Notes: a model not told the origin generated them from the letters alone. A stretch of DNA of 64,000 nucleotides from Flavobacterium sp. 1355 (GCF_017833415.1 NZ_JAFICC010000003.1:186001-250000); one strand, 5' to 3'; counted from the stretch's first letter, positions 33,899 through 41,868 are shown. Numbers and translations: made by a program.

Positions 33899-34200
33899 GT
33901 TTTTTTACCGCTAAGGTTTTTTACCGCAAAGTTCGCTAAGGTTTTTTTTTAGATGCTTTGAACATAGTTTAAGTTCGCAAAGTTTTGAAGGTCTGCAAAA
34001 CATTGCCAACGGTTTCAACCGTTGGAGCACAATATTGCCAAGTATATATCGACAATACATATTCAAAATGCGCATCCAAAATACGTATCCCACGGTTGAA
34101 ACCGTGGGATATATTTAAAAACTTTGCGAACTTAAACTATGCTCATAGTATCTTAAAAAAAACCTTCGCGAACTTTGCGGTAAAAAAAACTTCGCGGTAA
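33899..34200. repeat. long foldback repeat with nested palindromes
   Basis: The left arm (about 33899-33984) and right arm (about 34118-34200) are imperfect reverse complements rich in CTTTGCGG/CTTAGCG. Between them lie two head-to-head palindromes, CCAACGGTT-TC-AACCGTTGG (34006-34025) and ATCCCACGGTT-GA-AACCGTGGGAT (34087-34110), whose stems differ by compensatory changes. No open frame. The rest of the gap to 34376 holds A-rich short repeats of ACTTCGCGGTAA and the DoxX-like promoter. Confidence 0.8.
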
Positions 34201-34269
34201 AAAAAACTTCGCGGTAAAAAAACTTTGCAGTAAAAAAAAAATGCAATAAAAAAAAACTCAAAATACGCA

Positions 34270-34345
34270 TTGTCTGTTTCGTCTTTTATTTTGTCCGGTT
34301 CGGCTTATTATTGATATTTTATTTAGCGCATTCGACGCATTTTTG
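34270..34345 (+). promoter_or_regulatory. GTCC-box promoter of the DoxX-like gene
   Basis: TTGTCTG at 34270-34276 and TTGTCCG at 34291-34297 are direct repeats 21 bp apart. The -7 TTTG begins at 34342, exactly 49 bp after the second GTCC. The same layout precedes the hydrolase at 39123 and the epoxide hydrolase at 40691. Confidence 0.65.
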
Positions 34346-34376
34346 TCCCGTTAAATAACTTAAACAATTAAAAATC

Positions 34377-34772
34377 ATGAACACAAAATCAACAAAAATC
34401 ATTTACTGGACAGGAATCATATTAACTTCATTATGGTTTGGCGCAAGCGGATTATTTGAATTAACCAACAATCCGATTGTTTGGGGAATCACACAACAAT
34501 TGGGTTATCCGGCACATTTTATTTATATACTTGGTGTATTTAAATTGTCGGGAGTTATCACCTTATTAATCCCAAATAAATTACTCCGATTAAAAGAATG
34601 GGTATTTGCAGGCGTCTTTTTCGACATTATTTTTGCCTTCTTTTCTAAAATTGCCGTGCTTGGTTTTTCGGCAGCAGCAGATGCAATTATTGCTTTTGTA
34701 ATGGTAAGCGTTACGTATATTATGTTCAGAAAATTATATACAGCAACTTATAGTCCTGCAGTGGTAAACTAA
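34377..34772 (+). CDS. DoxX-like membrane protein
   Basis: 131 residues, four membrane helices, with the DoxX_2-type opening TKIIYWTGIILTSLWFGASGLFEL and the later LGYPAHFIYILGVFKLSGVITLLIP. Related to but distinct from the DoxX protein at 8070-8456. Its promoter carries the GTCC direct-repeat architecture shared with the two hydrolase genes, so it is probably part of that regulon. Function unproven; family members are linked to redox or electrophile stress at the membrane. Confidence 0.88.
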   Translation: MNTKSTKIIYWTGIILTSLWFGASGLFELTNNPIVWGITQQLGYPAHFIYILGVFKLSGVITLLIPNKLLRLKEWVFAGVFFDIIFAFFSKIAVLGFSAAADAIIAFVMVSVTYIMFRKLYTATYSPAVVN

Positions 34773-34790
34773 ATTACTTTCAACAAAACA

Positions 34791-34820
34791 AAATTGCCTG
34801 AGTTTTGTCCCAGGCAATTT
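34791..34820 (+). terminator. hairpin after the DoxX-like gene
   Basis: AAATTGCCTG at 34791-34800 pairs with CAGGCAATTT at 34811-34820; a T-rich GTTTATTT follows. Confidence 0.6.
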
Positions 34821-34842
34821 GTTTATTTAAACTTTAATCAAA

Positions 34843-34923
34843 ATGAAAAAAATCATTCTTATCATCAGCTTTATATTATCGGCTCTTTTCTTTTTGAGCT
34901 GTTTTATGTTTCCGGAATTATAA
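34843..34923 (+). CDS. very small putative lipoprotein
   Basis: 26 codons: a basic start, a hydrophobic stretch (IILIISFILSALFFLS), then Cys20 and six more residues ending FPEL. The shape fits a lipoprotein signal peptide with almost no mature part, or a short membrane peptide. It has the DoxX terminator before it and the LytTR terminator after it, which leaves open whether it has its own promoter. Low confidence as a real gene, but the signal-like design is not random-looking. Confidence 0.4.
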   Translation: MKKIILIISFILSALFFLSCFMFPEL

Positions 34924-34939
34924 ACACCAAAAAAAATCG

Positions 34940-34977
34940 AACCAATTAATTTGTCCTGTTTGATAAATTAATTGGTT
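34940..34977 (-). terminator. terminator of the LytTR pair
   Basis: AACCAATTAATTT at 34940-34952 pairs with AAATTAATTGGTT at 34965-34977. On the minus strand it is followed by TTTTTTTT. The stem overlaps the regulator's stop codon. Confidence 0.8.
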
Positions 34978-35743
34978 ATCTGTTTTCCAGCCAGCTCAAA
35001 AAAGCGGTTGTTTTCTCTTTTCCAATCAATAATTTTTCTTCTGTCGGGATAGTTAATTTAATGATCAGCTTACGCGAAAAATAATGCTCTGCCTCTCTGA
35101 TAGCCAAAAAATTGACCAGATACTGCCTGTTGATCCTAAAGAATTGCGTCGGTGATAATAATTTATGAACCTCGTCTAACGATTGTGTAATCTGATATTC
35201 ATTTTTATCAAAAGTCATAATCGTTGGCGTTTCATATTTAATATAAAAAAAAGCAATATTCTCAGTTTGCACGGTTTGGTATTTGTTGTTTTTAAAAACC
35301 AAAAAACTGCTTTTCCCTGTATTCTCTCCCGTTCTGGTTAGCAAGTACTCAAAATCCGGTATCATTTTTTTATTGCGCTGAAAAAAGTTTTTCAGTTCGC
35401 CGGCTTTTTTAATCGCACCCGAAATACTTTCTCTCGAAAAAGGCTTTAGTACATAATCAATTCCATTCGATTTAAAAGCCTCAATTGCATAATCATCAAA
35501 AGCAGTGCAGAATATTACAGGCGACAGCACCTCTACGCTTTTGAAGATTTCAAAACACTGTCCATCTGCCAATTGTATGTCCATAAAAATAAGATCCGGC
35601 TGGTCATGCTCCAAAAGATAACTCACCGCTCCGTCTATACTTTGTATATATGATAAAATCTGGGCATCGGGTCTGATACTCAAAATTAGCTGGCCCAGGG
35701 CTTTGGCTGTTTTTACTTCATCTTCAATTATTATGATAGTCAT
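34976..35743 (-). CDS. LytTR family response regulator
   Basis: 255 residues: receiver with D55 in LIFMDIQLADG and Lys in VLKPFSRES, then a LytTR DNA-binding domain (about 150-255: FLVFKNNKYQTVQTENIAFFY, FFRINRQYLVNFLAIREAEHY). LytTR domains bind two short direct repeats about 21 bp apart, the pattern found at three nearby promoters. Its start overlaps the kinase gene by 20 bp, so the pair is translationally coupled. A terminator overlaps its stop. Confidence 0.94.
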   Translation of the reverse strand: MTIIIIEDEVKTAKALGQLILSIRPDAQILSYIQSIDGAVSYLLEHDQPDLIFMDIQLADGQCFEIFKSVEVLSPVIFCTAFDDYAIEAFKSNGIDYVLKPFSRESISGAIKKAGELKNFFQRNKKMIPDFEYLLTRTGENTGKSSFLVFKNNKYQTVQTENIAFFYIKYETPTIMTFDKNEYQITQSLDEVHKLLSPTQFFRINRQYLVNFLAIREAEHYFSRKLIIKLTIPTEEKLLIGKEKTTAFLSWLENR

Positions 35744-36743
35744 AGATCGTTGGTATTTTTACTTTAAAAATAGTTTCGGTTTTATCAATTTCAATTTCCT
35801 TGTGCAGTAAATGCATAAAACGCTGGTTAATATTATCGAGCCCAACACCGGTAGACAAAGCACCTCTTTTGAGCTGAATCTTATTTTCTACCACCAGGAA
35901 ATTTTCTTCGGTATATAATTTAATTACCAAAGGTTTATCCAGCGATACCACATTGTGTTTGATACAGTTTTCTATTAAAAGCTGTAATGTAAAAGGCGGG
36001 ATTGCAGCATCATATTGTTTTGCGTCTACTTCATTTTCCAGAACAAATCCGTCCTCAAAACGGGCTTTGAGCAGGTAGACATAAGAATCCAGAATCTGAA
36101 GTTCTTCCCTGAGCGAAATCAGGTCCATTTTTCTGCTTTCTAGCGTAAAACGATAAAAATCAGAAAGTTTCAATATAAAATCAGAACTCATGGGATCGTT
36201 AATATCCACCATCGATTTTAAAGTATTCAGGCTGTTAAACAAAAAATGCGGATTTACCTGTTGTTTCAACAGTTCGTATTGTGCGCCAAGATTTACAGCT
36301 TTCGTACGCTCCAATTCAACACCCATTTGCTGAGTCTGGTAGTTCTGAAAAAGCAGGTGCAGAAACATATACACGATCAGGTTAATTAAAAGCCCTCTCA
36401 ATTCGAACATTATCGGAGCATCCATTTGGGCAACCTGAAAAAGTTCCTGATGCGCAATTACCAGGATTATCATAACCAGAATTCCCAGTACGACACTTAA
36501 AAAAAGTTTTCCGTTCAATAAATTTTTAGACGTGCGCTGTGCTGAAAACTTCGGCAGGCTGTAGATATTATAATACCAGATAAAAACCGAAAAACACAAG
36601 GTAATCGAAGAGTTAATGGCAATATCACGCGGTGTTGAAAAGGTGTCAAATAGTTTTGGGATCGAAGCTAAAACTGCCAGCGAAACTGAGCTTCCCCAGA
36701 TAATCCTGCCGGATACCTCAAAGCGTTTTTTTTGTTTTTCCAT
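35724..36743 (-). CDS. LytS-type sensor histidine kinase
   Basis: 339 residues from the ATG at 36743, preferred over the one at 36758 because a TACCTTTG -7 box lies at 36770-36777, too close for the upper start. Four membrane helices (about 15-135), then a His_kinase domain with LKQQVNPHFLFNSLN (phospho-His about 166) and a compact HATPase (LQLLIENCIKHN, GVGLDNI). Such kinases pair with LytTR regulators; the partner gene overlaps its end. The signal is unknown. Confidence 0.93.
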   Translation of the reverse strand: MEKQKKRFEVSGRIIWGSSVSLAVLASIPKLFDTFSTPRDIAINSSITLCFSVFIWYYNIYSLPKFSAQRTSKNLLNGKLFLSVVLGILVMIILVIAHQELFQVAQMDAPIMFELRGLLINLIVYMFLHLLFQNYQTQQMGVELERTKAVNLGAQYELLKQQVNPHFLFNSLNTLKSMVDINDPMSSDFILKLSDFYRFTLESRKMDLISLREELQILDSYVYLLKARFEDGFVLENEVDAKQYDAAIPPFTLQLLIENCIKHNVVSLDKPLVIKLYTEENFLVVENKIQLKRGALSTGVGLDNINQRFMHLLHKEIEIDKTETIFKVKIPTIYDYHNN

Positions 36744-36769
36744 TTTATTATAAATCATTAAAGCCTACC

Positions 36770-36777
36770 CAAAGGTA
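36770..36777 (-). promoter_or_regulatory. -7 box of the LytS kinase gene
   Basis: CAAAGGTA on the plus strand reads TACCTTTG on the coding strand and lies inside TACC-CAAA-GGTA, a small palindrome. It sets the start choice for the kinase gene. Confidence 0.6.
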
Positions 36778-36819
36778 AGCTTATTTTGAAAATTTAACAG
36801 TTGATAGATTATTTATCAT

Positions 36820-37578
36820 TTAGTTGATTATTGCTTTTTCTGCTCCTAAAATTGCCCCTGAATTCATATCCTGAACAAAAGCAATTATTTCAAAATCTTT
36901 TATATTAAAATCTTTAGGTTCAGAAATAGTGGTGTTGCCTTTTCCGTTATTTTTTAGAGTAATACTATTAAGCTGTTTTACAATCTGGTAATGTGATAAA
37001 ATGCGGTGTGCATTCTCCCCTCTCTTTACATTGCTTTTTGCTGATTTTTGCACAACAGCCAACACTAATTTTGTGTTTTTTGAAATTCCGTTTACATTAT
37101 AACTCAAATTCAGTCTGTTATTGATAGAAATTGCTTCTAGTGAAAATTCAAGATTATCAGGTTTAGACAGCGTGTTTTTAACCGCATTCCTCACCGAAGT
37201 TTCATCAGAAGCGATATAATCCTTTTTTCCGTTAACAACCAGTTGAGGCGTATAAATAGGCTCTTTTCCTAACCATTTTGCATAGTCATATTGTCTTTTG
37301 GTATAATCGGGATTACTAAAAATATCTTTCCAGCCCTGTCTGTCCCAATAATCTACATGATATGCCAAAACATATACCGGACTGTCTTTGTATTCGTTTT
37401 GAATTTTTCCCATTAATTCATCTGCGGGAGGACAGCTCGAACAGCCTTCAGAAGTAAATAATTCTAAAACGGCGAATCCTTTTTGTGGCTTTTTATCCGA
37501 ATTATTTTGTGCGAAAGCTGAAATTCCGAACAATATAAATAAGACTATAAAAACGGATATTACTTTTATTTTTTTCAT
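36820..37578 (-). CDS. secreted DUF1223 thioredoxin-fold protein
   Basis: 252 residues with a signal peptide (cleaved near AFAQ24) and a DUF1223 domain. The active-site-like LELFTSEGCSSCPPAD holds Cys46 and Cys49, a CxxC as in thioredoxins. Further segments (VLAYHVDYWDRQGWKDIFS, YTPQLVVNGKKDY) are family signatures. DUF1223 proteins are exported redox-type proteins of unsettled role. It lies downstream of the ohr terminator, so it is probably a separate transcript. Confidence 0.9.
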   Translation of the reverse strand: MKKIKVISVFIVLFILFGISAFAQNNSDKKPQKGFAVLELFTSEGCSSCPPADELMGKIQNEYKDSPVYVLAYHVDYWDRQGWKDIFSNPDYTKRQYDYAKWLGKEPIYTPQLVVNGKKDYIASDETSVRNAVKNTLSKPDNLEFSLEAISINNRLNLSYNVNGISKNTKLVLAVVQKSAKSNVKRGENAHRILSHYQIVKQLNSITLKNNGKGNTTISEPKDFNIKDFEIIAFVQDMNSGAILGAEKAIIN

Positions 37579-37598
37579 GATTTCTAAATTTCTTAAAA

Positions 37599-37627
37599 AG
37601 AAACCTCTTCATGTAGAAGAGGTTTCT
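37599..37627 (-). terminator. Rho-independent terminator after ohr
   Basis: AGAAACCTCTTC at 37599-37610 pairs perfectly with GAAGAGGTTTCT at 37616-37627, five-base loop. Read on the minus strand it is followed by TTTTTAAG. Confidence 0.85.
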
Positions 37628-37635
37628 GTCTGTAA

Positions 37636-38046
37636 TTAAATAATATTAAGCTCGACATTAATATTTCCTCTTGTAGCTTTAGAATACGGGCAGGTATTGT
37701 GTGCTTCTGCAGCAAGAGCCTTTGCCACTTCAGTATCTAATCCCGGAAGACTAATGTTTAAGCGTGCCTGTAATGAATATGCTCCGTCGGTCACAACCAA
37801 ATCTACTTCTGCATCTACAGCAGTTTCTGCAGGTAATTTGATATTCAATTTTCCGGCTGCAATTCCCATTGCGCCAATAAAACAGGCAGACCAGCCTGCT
37901 GCAAATAATTGTTCCGGATTTGTTCCCGGTCTTGAAGATCCCGGAGAAGTCAGTTTTACATTTAAATTGTCATCTGAACTTTTAGATGCCCCTTCTCTTC
38001 CTCCTGTTGTGCGTGTTTTTCCTGTGTATAATACTTTTGTTTCCAT
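37636..38046 (-). CDS. ohr: organic hydroperoxide resistance protein
   Basis: 136 residues of the Ohr subgroup of OsmC-like enzymes: VLYTGKTRTTGGREG with the conserved Arg17, peroxidatic Cys55 in AGWSACFIGAM and resolving Cys119 in HNTCPYSKATRG. It reduces organic hydroperoxides using lipoylated proteins. It follows the alpha/beta hydrolase gene by 66 bp on the same strand, with no terminator between, so it is probably driven from the GTCC-box promoter at 39166-39241. No OhrR-type MarR regulator is nearby, which supports a different control. Confidence 0.95.
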   Translation of the reverse strand: METKVLYTGKTRTTGGREGASKSSDDNLNVKLTSPGSSRPGTNPEQLFAAGWSACFIGAMGIAAGKLNIKLPAETAVDAEVDLVVTDGAYSLQARLNISLPGLDTEVAKALAAEAHNTCPYSKATRGNINVELNII

Positions 38047-38112
38047 GTGAATTTTTAATTTTAGATTGTTGATTTTAGATTTTAGATTGTTTTTTGTTAT
38101 TGTTATTGAATA

Positions 38113-39123
38113 TTATTTTGTTTTTGCAAATCCGTCCACGTCAATAATTGCCTGAGCAAATGATTTCGGGTCTTCTTGTGGTACATTGTGACCAATTCCT
38201 TTTAGGATTCTGTGTTCGTATTTCCCTTTAAATTTATTGGCATACGCTTTACCATCCGCGAAAGCACCATCAAAATCACTCCCTATTGTAATTGCAGGAA
38301 CAGTAATTTCCGGTCTTGCAGACAAACGTTTTTCCAGACTGTCATATTTACTTTCTCCGGCTTCAAGAGATTGGCGCCATCTGTAATTATGAATCACAAT
38401 GGCTACGTGATCCGGATTATTAAAAGACTGTGCAGTCTGATCGTAAGTTGCCTTGTCGAAATTCCAGATTGGAGAAGCCAGTTTCCAGATCAGTTTATTA
38501 AACTCGTAGGTGTTTTGGCTGTATCCTGTTTTTCCTCTTTCGGTTGCAAAATAATATTGGTACCACCATCCGTATTCTGCTGTTGGAGGCAGCGGTTTTA
38601 AGTTGGCTTCAAGATTTACCACAATGTAACCGCTTACAGAAACCAATCCGTTTACACGTTCCGGCCAAAGTGCTGCAACCGCTACAGCCGTTCTCGCTCC
38701 CCAGTCAAATCCGCCAAAAGTTGCTTTTTTAATTTTCAGGGTGTCCATCAGGGCGATTACATCGGTAGCCAAAGCTGCCTGCTGTCCGCTTCTGAAAGTG
38801 TCATCAGATAAGAAACGTGTTGTGCCAAAACCTCTTAAATAAGGCGTAATCACTCTGTAACCTTTTGCCACTAAAACAGGTACGACTTCATTATAACTGT
38901 GAATATCATAAGGCCAGCCATGAAGCAGGATTATTGGGCTTCCCGTTGCAGGGCCTGCTTCTGTATATCCTACATTAAGCAGCCCGGCATTGATTTGTTT
39001 TAATGTGCCAAGCGAAGGGCTTACTTCGGTTGCTTTATTTTGTATTTCTGATTGTGCATTACTAAAGTTCACACTTAGTAAAAACACTGCAATAAGAACG
39101 ATTTTGTTTACTATAGTTTTCAT
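38113..39123 (-). CDS. exported alpha/beta hydrolase (haloalkane dehalogenase/epoxide hydrolase-like)
   Basis: 336 residues with a signal peptide (ends NFSNAQ). Oxyanion strand ILLHGWPYDIHSYNEVVPVL, nucleophile elbow GGFDWGART with Asp rather than Ser, and the catalytic His in KGIGHNVPQEDP. An Asp nucleophile assigns it to the epoxide hydrolase/dehalogenase branch. It heads the transcript with ohr, behind the GTCC promoter. The substrate is unknown; removal of peroxidised or halogenated lipids is a reasonable guess but only that. Confidence 0.9.
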   Translation of the reverse strand: MKTIVNKIVLIAVFLLSVNFSNAQSEIQNKATEVSPSLGTLKQINAGLLNVGYTEAGPATGSPIILLHGWPYDIHSYNEVVPVLVAKGYRVITPYLRGFGTTRFLSDDTFRSGQQAALATDVIALMDTLKIKKATFGGFDWGARTAVAVAALWPERVNGLVSVSGYIVVNLEANLKPLPPTAEYGWWYQYYFATERGKTGYSQNTYEFNKLIWKLASPIWNFDKATYDQTAQSFNNPDHVAIVIHNYRWRQSLEAGESKYDSLEKRLSARPEITVPAITIGSDFDGAFADGKAYANKFKGKYEHRILKGIGHNVPQEDPKSFAQAIIDVDGFAKTK

Positions 39124-39165
39124 ATTTTTTGATTTTAGTTTTTTGTATTAGTTAAATTTCTTTGT

Positions 39166-39241
39166 CAAAGGTATCCTGACAGTCATCGTTTTACAATCAG
39201 AAAAAAGGTCAAATGGACAAAGTAAGGGTTGAATTGGACAA
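39166..39241 (-). promoter_or_regulatory. GTCC-box promoter of the alpha/beta hydrolase-ohr transcript
   Basis: On the plus strand TGGACAA at 39214-39220 and 39235-39241 (coding strand TTGTCCA), 21 bp apart, and CAAAGGTA (coding TACCTTTG) at 39166-39173. The -7 TTTG starts 49 bp after the nearer GTCC. A conserved TTTTCTGATT.TAAAACG block lies between, also found at the epoxide hydrolase promoter. Confidence 0.75.
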
Positions 39242-39248
39242 TGCTGTA

Positions 39249-39390
39249 TTTAACCGCAAAGAGCGCAAAGTTTTTATATGGTGTTTTATAAACGCTAAGT
39301 TTGCAAAGCCTTAATCTAAATATTTATGCTCGCTTTAAAAGAAACTTGCGAACCTTGCGTAATGCCTTGCGAGTTTTGCATTTAAATCCA
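39249..39390. repeat. degenerate CTTTGCGG foldback element
   Basis: TTTAACCGCAAAGAGCGCAAAG on the left and a right side rich in ACTTGCGAACCTTGCG and ending TTTAAA; a diverged relative of the foldback arms at 33899-34200. No gene recognised in it. Confidence 0.6.
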
Positions 39391-39398
39391 TTAACAGT

Positions 39399-40691
39399 TT
39401 ATTTTCTTAATCCTTTAAAAGCCGCACGAAGTTCTATGGTAAAAATCTGTGGCTCTTCCCAGGAAGCAAAATGTCCCCCTTTGTTTACTTCATTAAAATA
39501 ACTCAGGTTTTTATACGCTCTTTCGGCCCAGCTTTTTGGTGCCTGATAAATTTCTCCCGGAAAAACAGTTATCGCCACCGGAACTTTAATTTCAGCCGTT
39601 CTTTGTTCTACAGCGTTGAAGTTATTATTGTTGTTTTCCCAGTACAATTGTGCCGATGAATTTGCTGTGTTCGTAAACCAGTACAAGGAGATATCATCCA
39701 GCATTTCTGTTTTGGTAAGAGATTTTTCGGCATTTCCTCCGCTATACGTCCATTCATTGAATTTATCAAGGAAAAAAGAAGCCAGTCCGACCGGAGAATC
39801 TGTAAGTCCGTAACCCAAAGTCTGCGGGCGGGTTACCATCATTCCCGCATAACCGCCGCCTTTTGTGTATAATTTATTTAGCGAATTAAAAGCTGCATTT
39901 TCTTTTACAGATAATCCTTTAGGTGCCGGTTCTCCGTTTTTCAAAGCTTTGGCAACATCTGCCGGAACCGTTGCAGGCATATTTACGTGAATCCCCAACA
40001 AACCTTCCGGAGCCTGACGTCCCATAGCATCTGCTACAACAGAACCCCAGTCACCACCTTGAGATACATACTGTTTGTACCCCAGACGTTTCATTAAAAC
40101 ATCCCATGCAGCACCAATTTTTTCAGGTCCCCAACCCGTTCCTTTTGGCTTTTCTGAGAAACCATAACCCGGCATTGACGGGATTACAAGATCAAAAGCA
40201 TCTTCGGCTTTTCCTCCGTAAGCAGTTGGGTCTGTAAGCGGTCCGATCACTTTTAAGAGTTCAAAGAAAGATCCCGGCCAGCCGTGAGTTATAATTAAAG
40301 GCAAAGCGTTTTTATGCTTAGAACGAATGTGAATAAACTGAATATCCAGTCCGTCGATATTGGTTACAAATTGCGGTAAGGAATTTAATTTGGTTTCTGT
40401 TTTTGTCCAGTCATAATCGCTGCCCCAATATTTTACAAGACTTTGAATCTGTGCCAGTTTTACTCCCTGCGACTGATCGGTAACCGTTTCCTGTTCGGGC
40501 CATCTGGTAGCATTTACACGTTCCTTAAGTTCTGTGATCGCTTCTTTTGAAACACTAATATGGTAAGGGCGAATTGACTCCGGATTCTCTGCATTTTTAT
40601 TCTGTGCAAATCCTGTTGCTGTCGCCAAAATAAGTGCGCCTGTTGCAATTATATTGGACAAGCTGCGTCTGTTTGTTGTATTTGTTTTCAT
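39399..40691 (-). CDS. exported epoxide hydrolase (EHN-containing)
   Basis: 430 residues with a signal peptide (about 1-30, ending GFAQN). The N-terminal EHN region (RPYHISVSKEAITELKERVNATRWPEQE) is the marker of microsomal-type epoxide hydrolases. The core has oxyanion HGWPGSFFELLKVIG, Asp nucleophile in SQGGDWGSVVAD and catalytic His in KGGHFASWEEPQIF. It opens epoxides to diols. Its promoter copies the architecture found at the neighbouring hydrolase and the DoxX-like gene. Confidence 0.94.
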   Translation of the reverse strand: MKTNTTNRRSLSNIIATGALILATATGFAQNKNAENPESIRPYHISVSKEAITELKERVNATRWPEQETVTDQSQGVKLAQIQSLVKYWGSDYDWTKTETKLNSLPQFVTNIDGLDIQFIHIRSKHKNALPLIITHGWPGSFFELLKVIGPLTDPTAYGGKAEDAFDLVIPSMPGYGFSEKPKGTGWGPEKIGAAWDVLMKRLGYKQYVSQGGDWGSVVADAMGRQAPEGLLGIHVNMPATVPADVAKALKNGEPAPKGLSVKENAAFNSLNKLYTKGGGYAGMMVTRPQTLGYGLTDSPVGLASFFLDKFNEWTYSGGNAEKSLTKTEMLDDISLYWFTNTANSSAQLYWENNNNNFNAVEQRTAEIKVPVAITVFPGEIYQAPKSWAERAYKNLSYFNEVNKGGHFASWEEPQIFTIELRAAFKGLRK

Positions 40692-40732
40692 TTTTTTGAT
40701 ATTAAATTTTGATTATCTGTTAATTTCTTCGT

Positions 40733-40808
40733 CAAAAGTATTTCGATAACCCACGTTTTAAAATCAGAAAACAGCCCAAACGGACAAACTAAAACCTGAA
40801 ACGGACAA
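40733..40808 (-). promoter_or_regulatory. GTCC-box promoter of the epoxide hydrolase gene
   Basis: CGGACAA at 40781-40787 and 40802-40808 (coding strand TTGTCCG), 21 bp apart within longer AAACGGACAAA repeats, and coding-strand TACTTTTG at 40740-40733. The -7 TTTG begins 49 bp after the nearer GTCC. This is the clearest of the three copies. Confidence 0.75.
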
Positions 40809-40825
40809 ATGCTAAGCTGCTTGTC

Positions 40826-40944
40826 TTAACCGCAAGGCACGCAAAATTTTTTTAAACAGAAATGCTGTATAAACGCAAAGACCGCAATGCTATATCCATA
40901 ACTTTGCGGCCTTTGCATAGCTCTTAGCGCACTTTGCGGTTAAA
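40826..40944. repeat. CTTTGCGG foldback element
   Basis: TTAACCGCAAGGCACGCAAA on the left and TTAGCGCACTTTGCGGTTAA on the right form imperfect inverted ends, with inner AACGCAAAGACCGCAA / CTTTGCGGCCTTTGC. Same family as the arms at 33899-34200. Confidence 0.65.
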
Positions 40945-40960
40945 CATCCATAACAATCTC

Positions 40961-41010
40961 AACGTGAAACATGAACCTGAAACATGAACCTGAAACATGA
41001 AACGTGAAAC
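40961..41010 (+). repeat. short tandem repeat
   Basis: Three near-copies of CTGAAACATGAAC next to the 3' end of the frameshifted SDR gene. No function evident. Confidence 0.6.
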
Positions 41011-41025
41011 CAAAAAAACAAGACC

Positions 41026-41770
41026 TTAAGCCAGCACCATTCCGCCATCCATAAGGAAATCAGCTCCGGTGATAAATTTAGAAGCGTCGCTGCTTAAGTA
41101 CGAAACCATTTTGGCTACGTCTGCTGCAGTTCCCATTTGTTTTAGCGGAATCTTATCTACCACAACATCCATAATTCCTTTTATGGTTGCTTCGTCCAGA
41201 CCTACTTTTTTCATTACTTCGGTTTCTGTTGGTCCCGGACTAACAGAATTTACCCTGATTTTTCTTGGGGCTAATTCCAATGCTGCCGATTTCATAACCG
41301 AATTCAAAGCCGTTTTACTTGAAGAATAAACCGAAGATCCCGGGCCTGGCATACTCGCCGTATTAGAAGAAAGAAATACTACCGAAGCACCGTTTTTTAA
41401 AATCGGAATAAATTTGCTCAGCGTAAAAAAAGCACCTTTAAGATTGACATTCATAATACTGTCATACAATTCCTCCGATGTTTGCTCGATTGTGCCCAAA
41501 CCGGCGATTCCGGCATTGACAAAAAGAATGTCAACAGTCCCGAAATCTGCTTTTACTTTTGAAGCCAGATTTTCAATATCCGCCACACTTGACTGATCGG
41601 CCACAATGGCATTTACACCCAATTCAGAAGCTGCAGCTTCAATCGCTTCTTTTCTTCTTCCGGTTATAATCACAGTTGCGCCCTGTTCTTTTAATTGTTT
41701 TGCTGTAGCATAACCAATTCCGCTGTTTCCACCTGTTATTACTGCCCACTTTATTTTTAAGATTGTCCAT
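41026..41770 (-). pseudogene. SDR oxidoreductase gene with a frameshift near its start
   Basis: The main frame (41026-41673) holds a normal SDR from GATVIITGRRK onward, with NAG, SSNTASM and catalytic YSSSKTAL. The cofactor loop AVITGGNSGIGYATAKQL is encoded just upstream in the same frame, but this frame has no start codon before a stop. An ATG at 41770 opens in the other frame as MDNLKNKVG. Removing one G from the GGG at 41745-41747 joins them into MDNLKNKVAVITGG, a standard SDR beginning. So either a real single-base insertion or a sequencing error. An internal GTG start would lose the cofactor loop. Confidence 0.8.
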
Positions 41771-41797
41771 TTTTAAATTGTTTTTAAACTAACAGGA

Positions 41798-41850
41798 CAA
41801 AGTTAAATCGCAAAAGGGATTAGTTTTTTGATGGTATCATGGAGTATACC
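41798..41850 (-). promoter_or_regulatory. putative promoter and operator of the SDR pseudogene
   Basis: Coding-strand TAACTTTG (41805-41798) fits a -7 box 28 bp before the ATG. Further upstream GGTAT (41833-41837) and ATACC (41846-41850) form an inverted repeat with 8-bp spacer. Confidence 0.45.
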
Positions 41851-41868
41851 GGGAGTAGATTTTTTTTT

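Noticed and set aside
40961..41010. CTGAAACATGAAC tandem repeat as a regulatory element
   Set aside because: Only three imperfect copies, no symmetry, and placed behind a broken gene; recorded as a simple repeat only.
41026..41673. SDR gene read as a complete short protein from an internal GTG
   Set aside because: This would remove the nucleotide-binding loop that is plainly encoded just upstream; a frameshift explains the data better.
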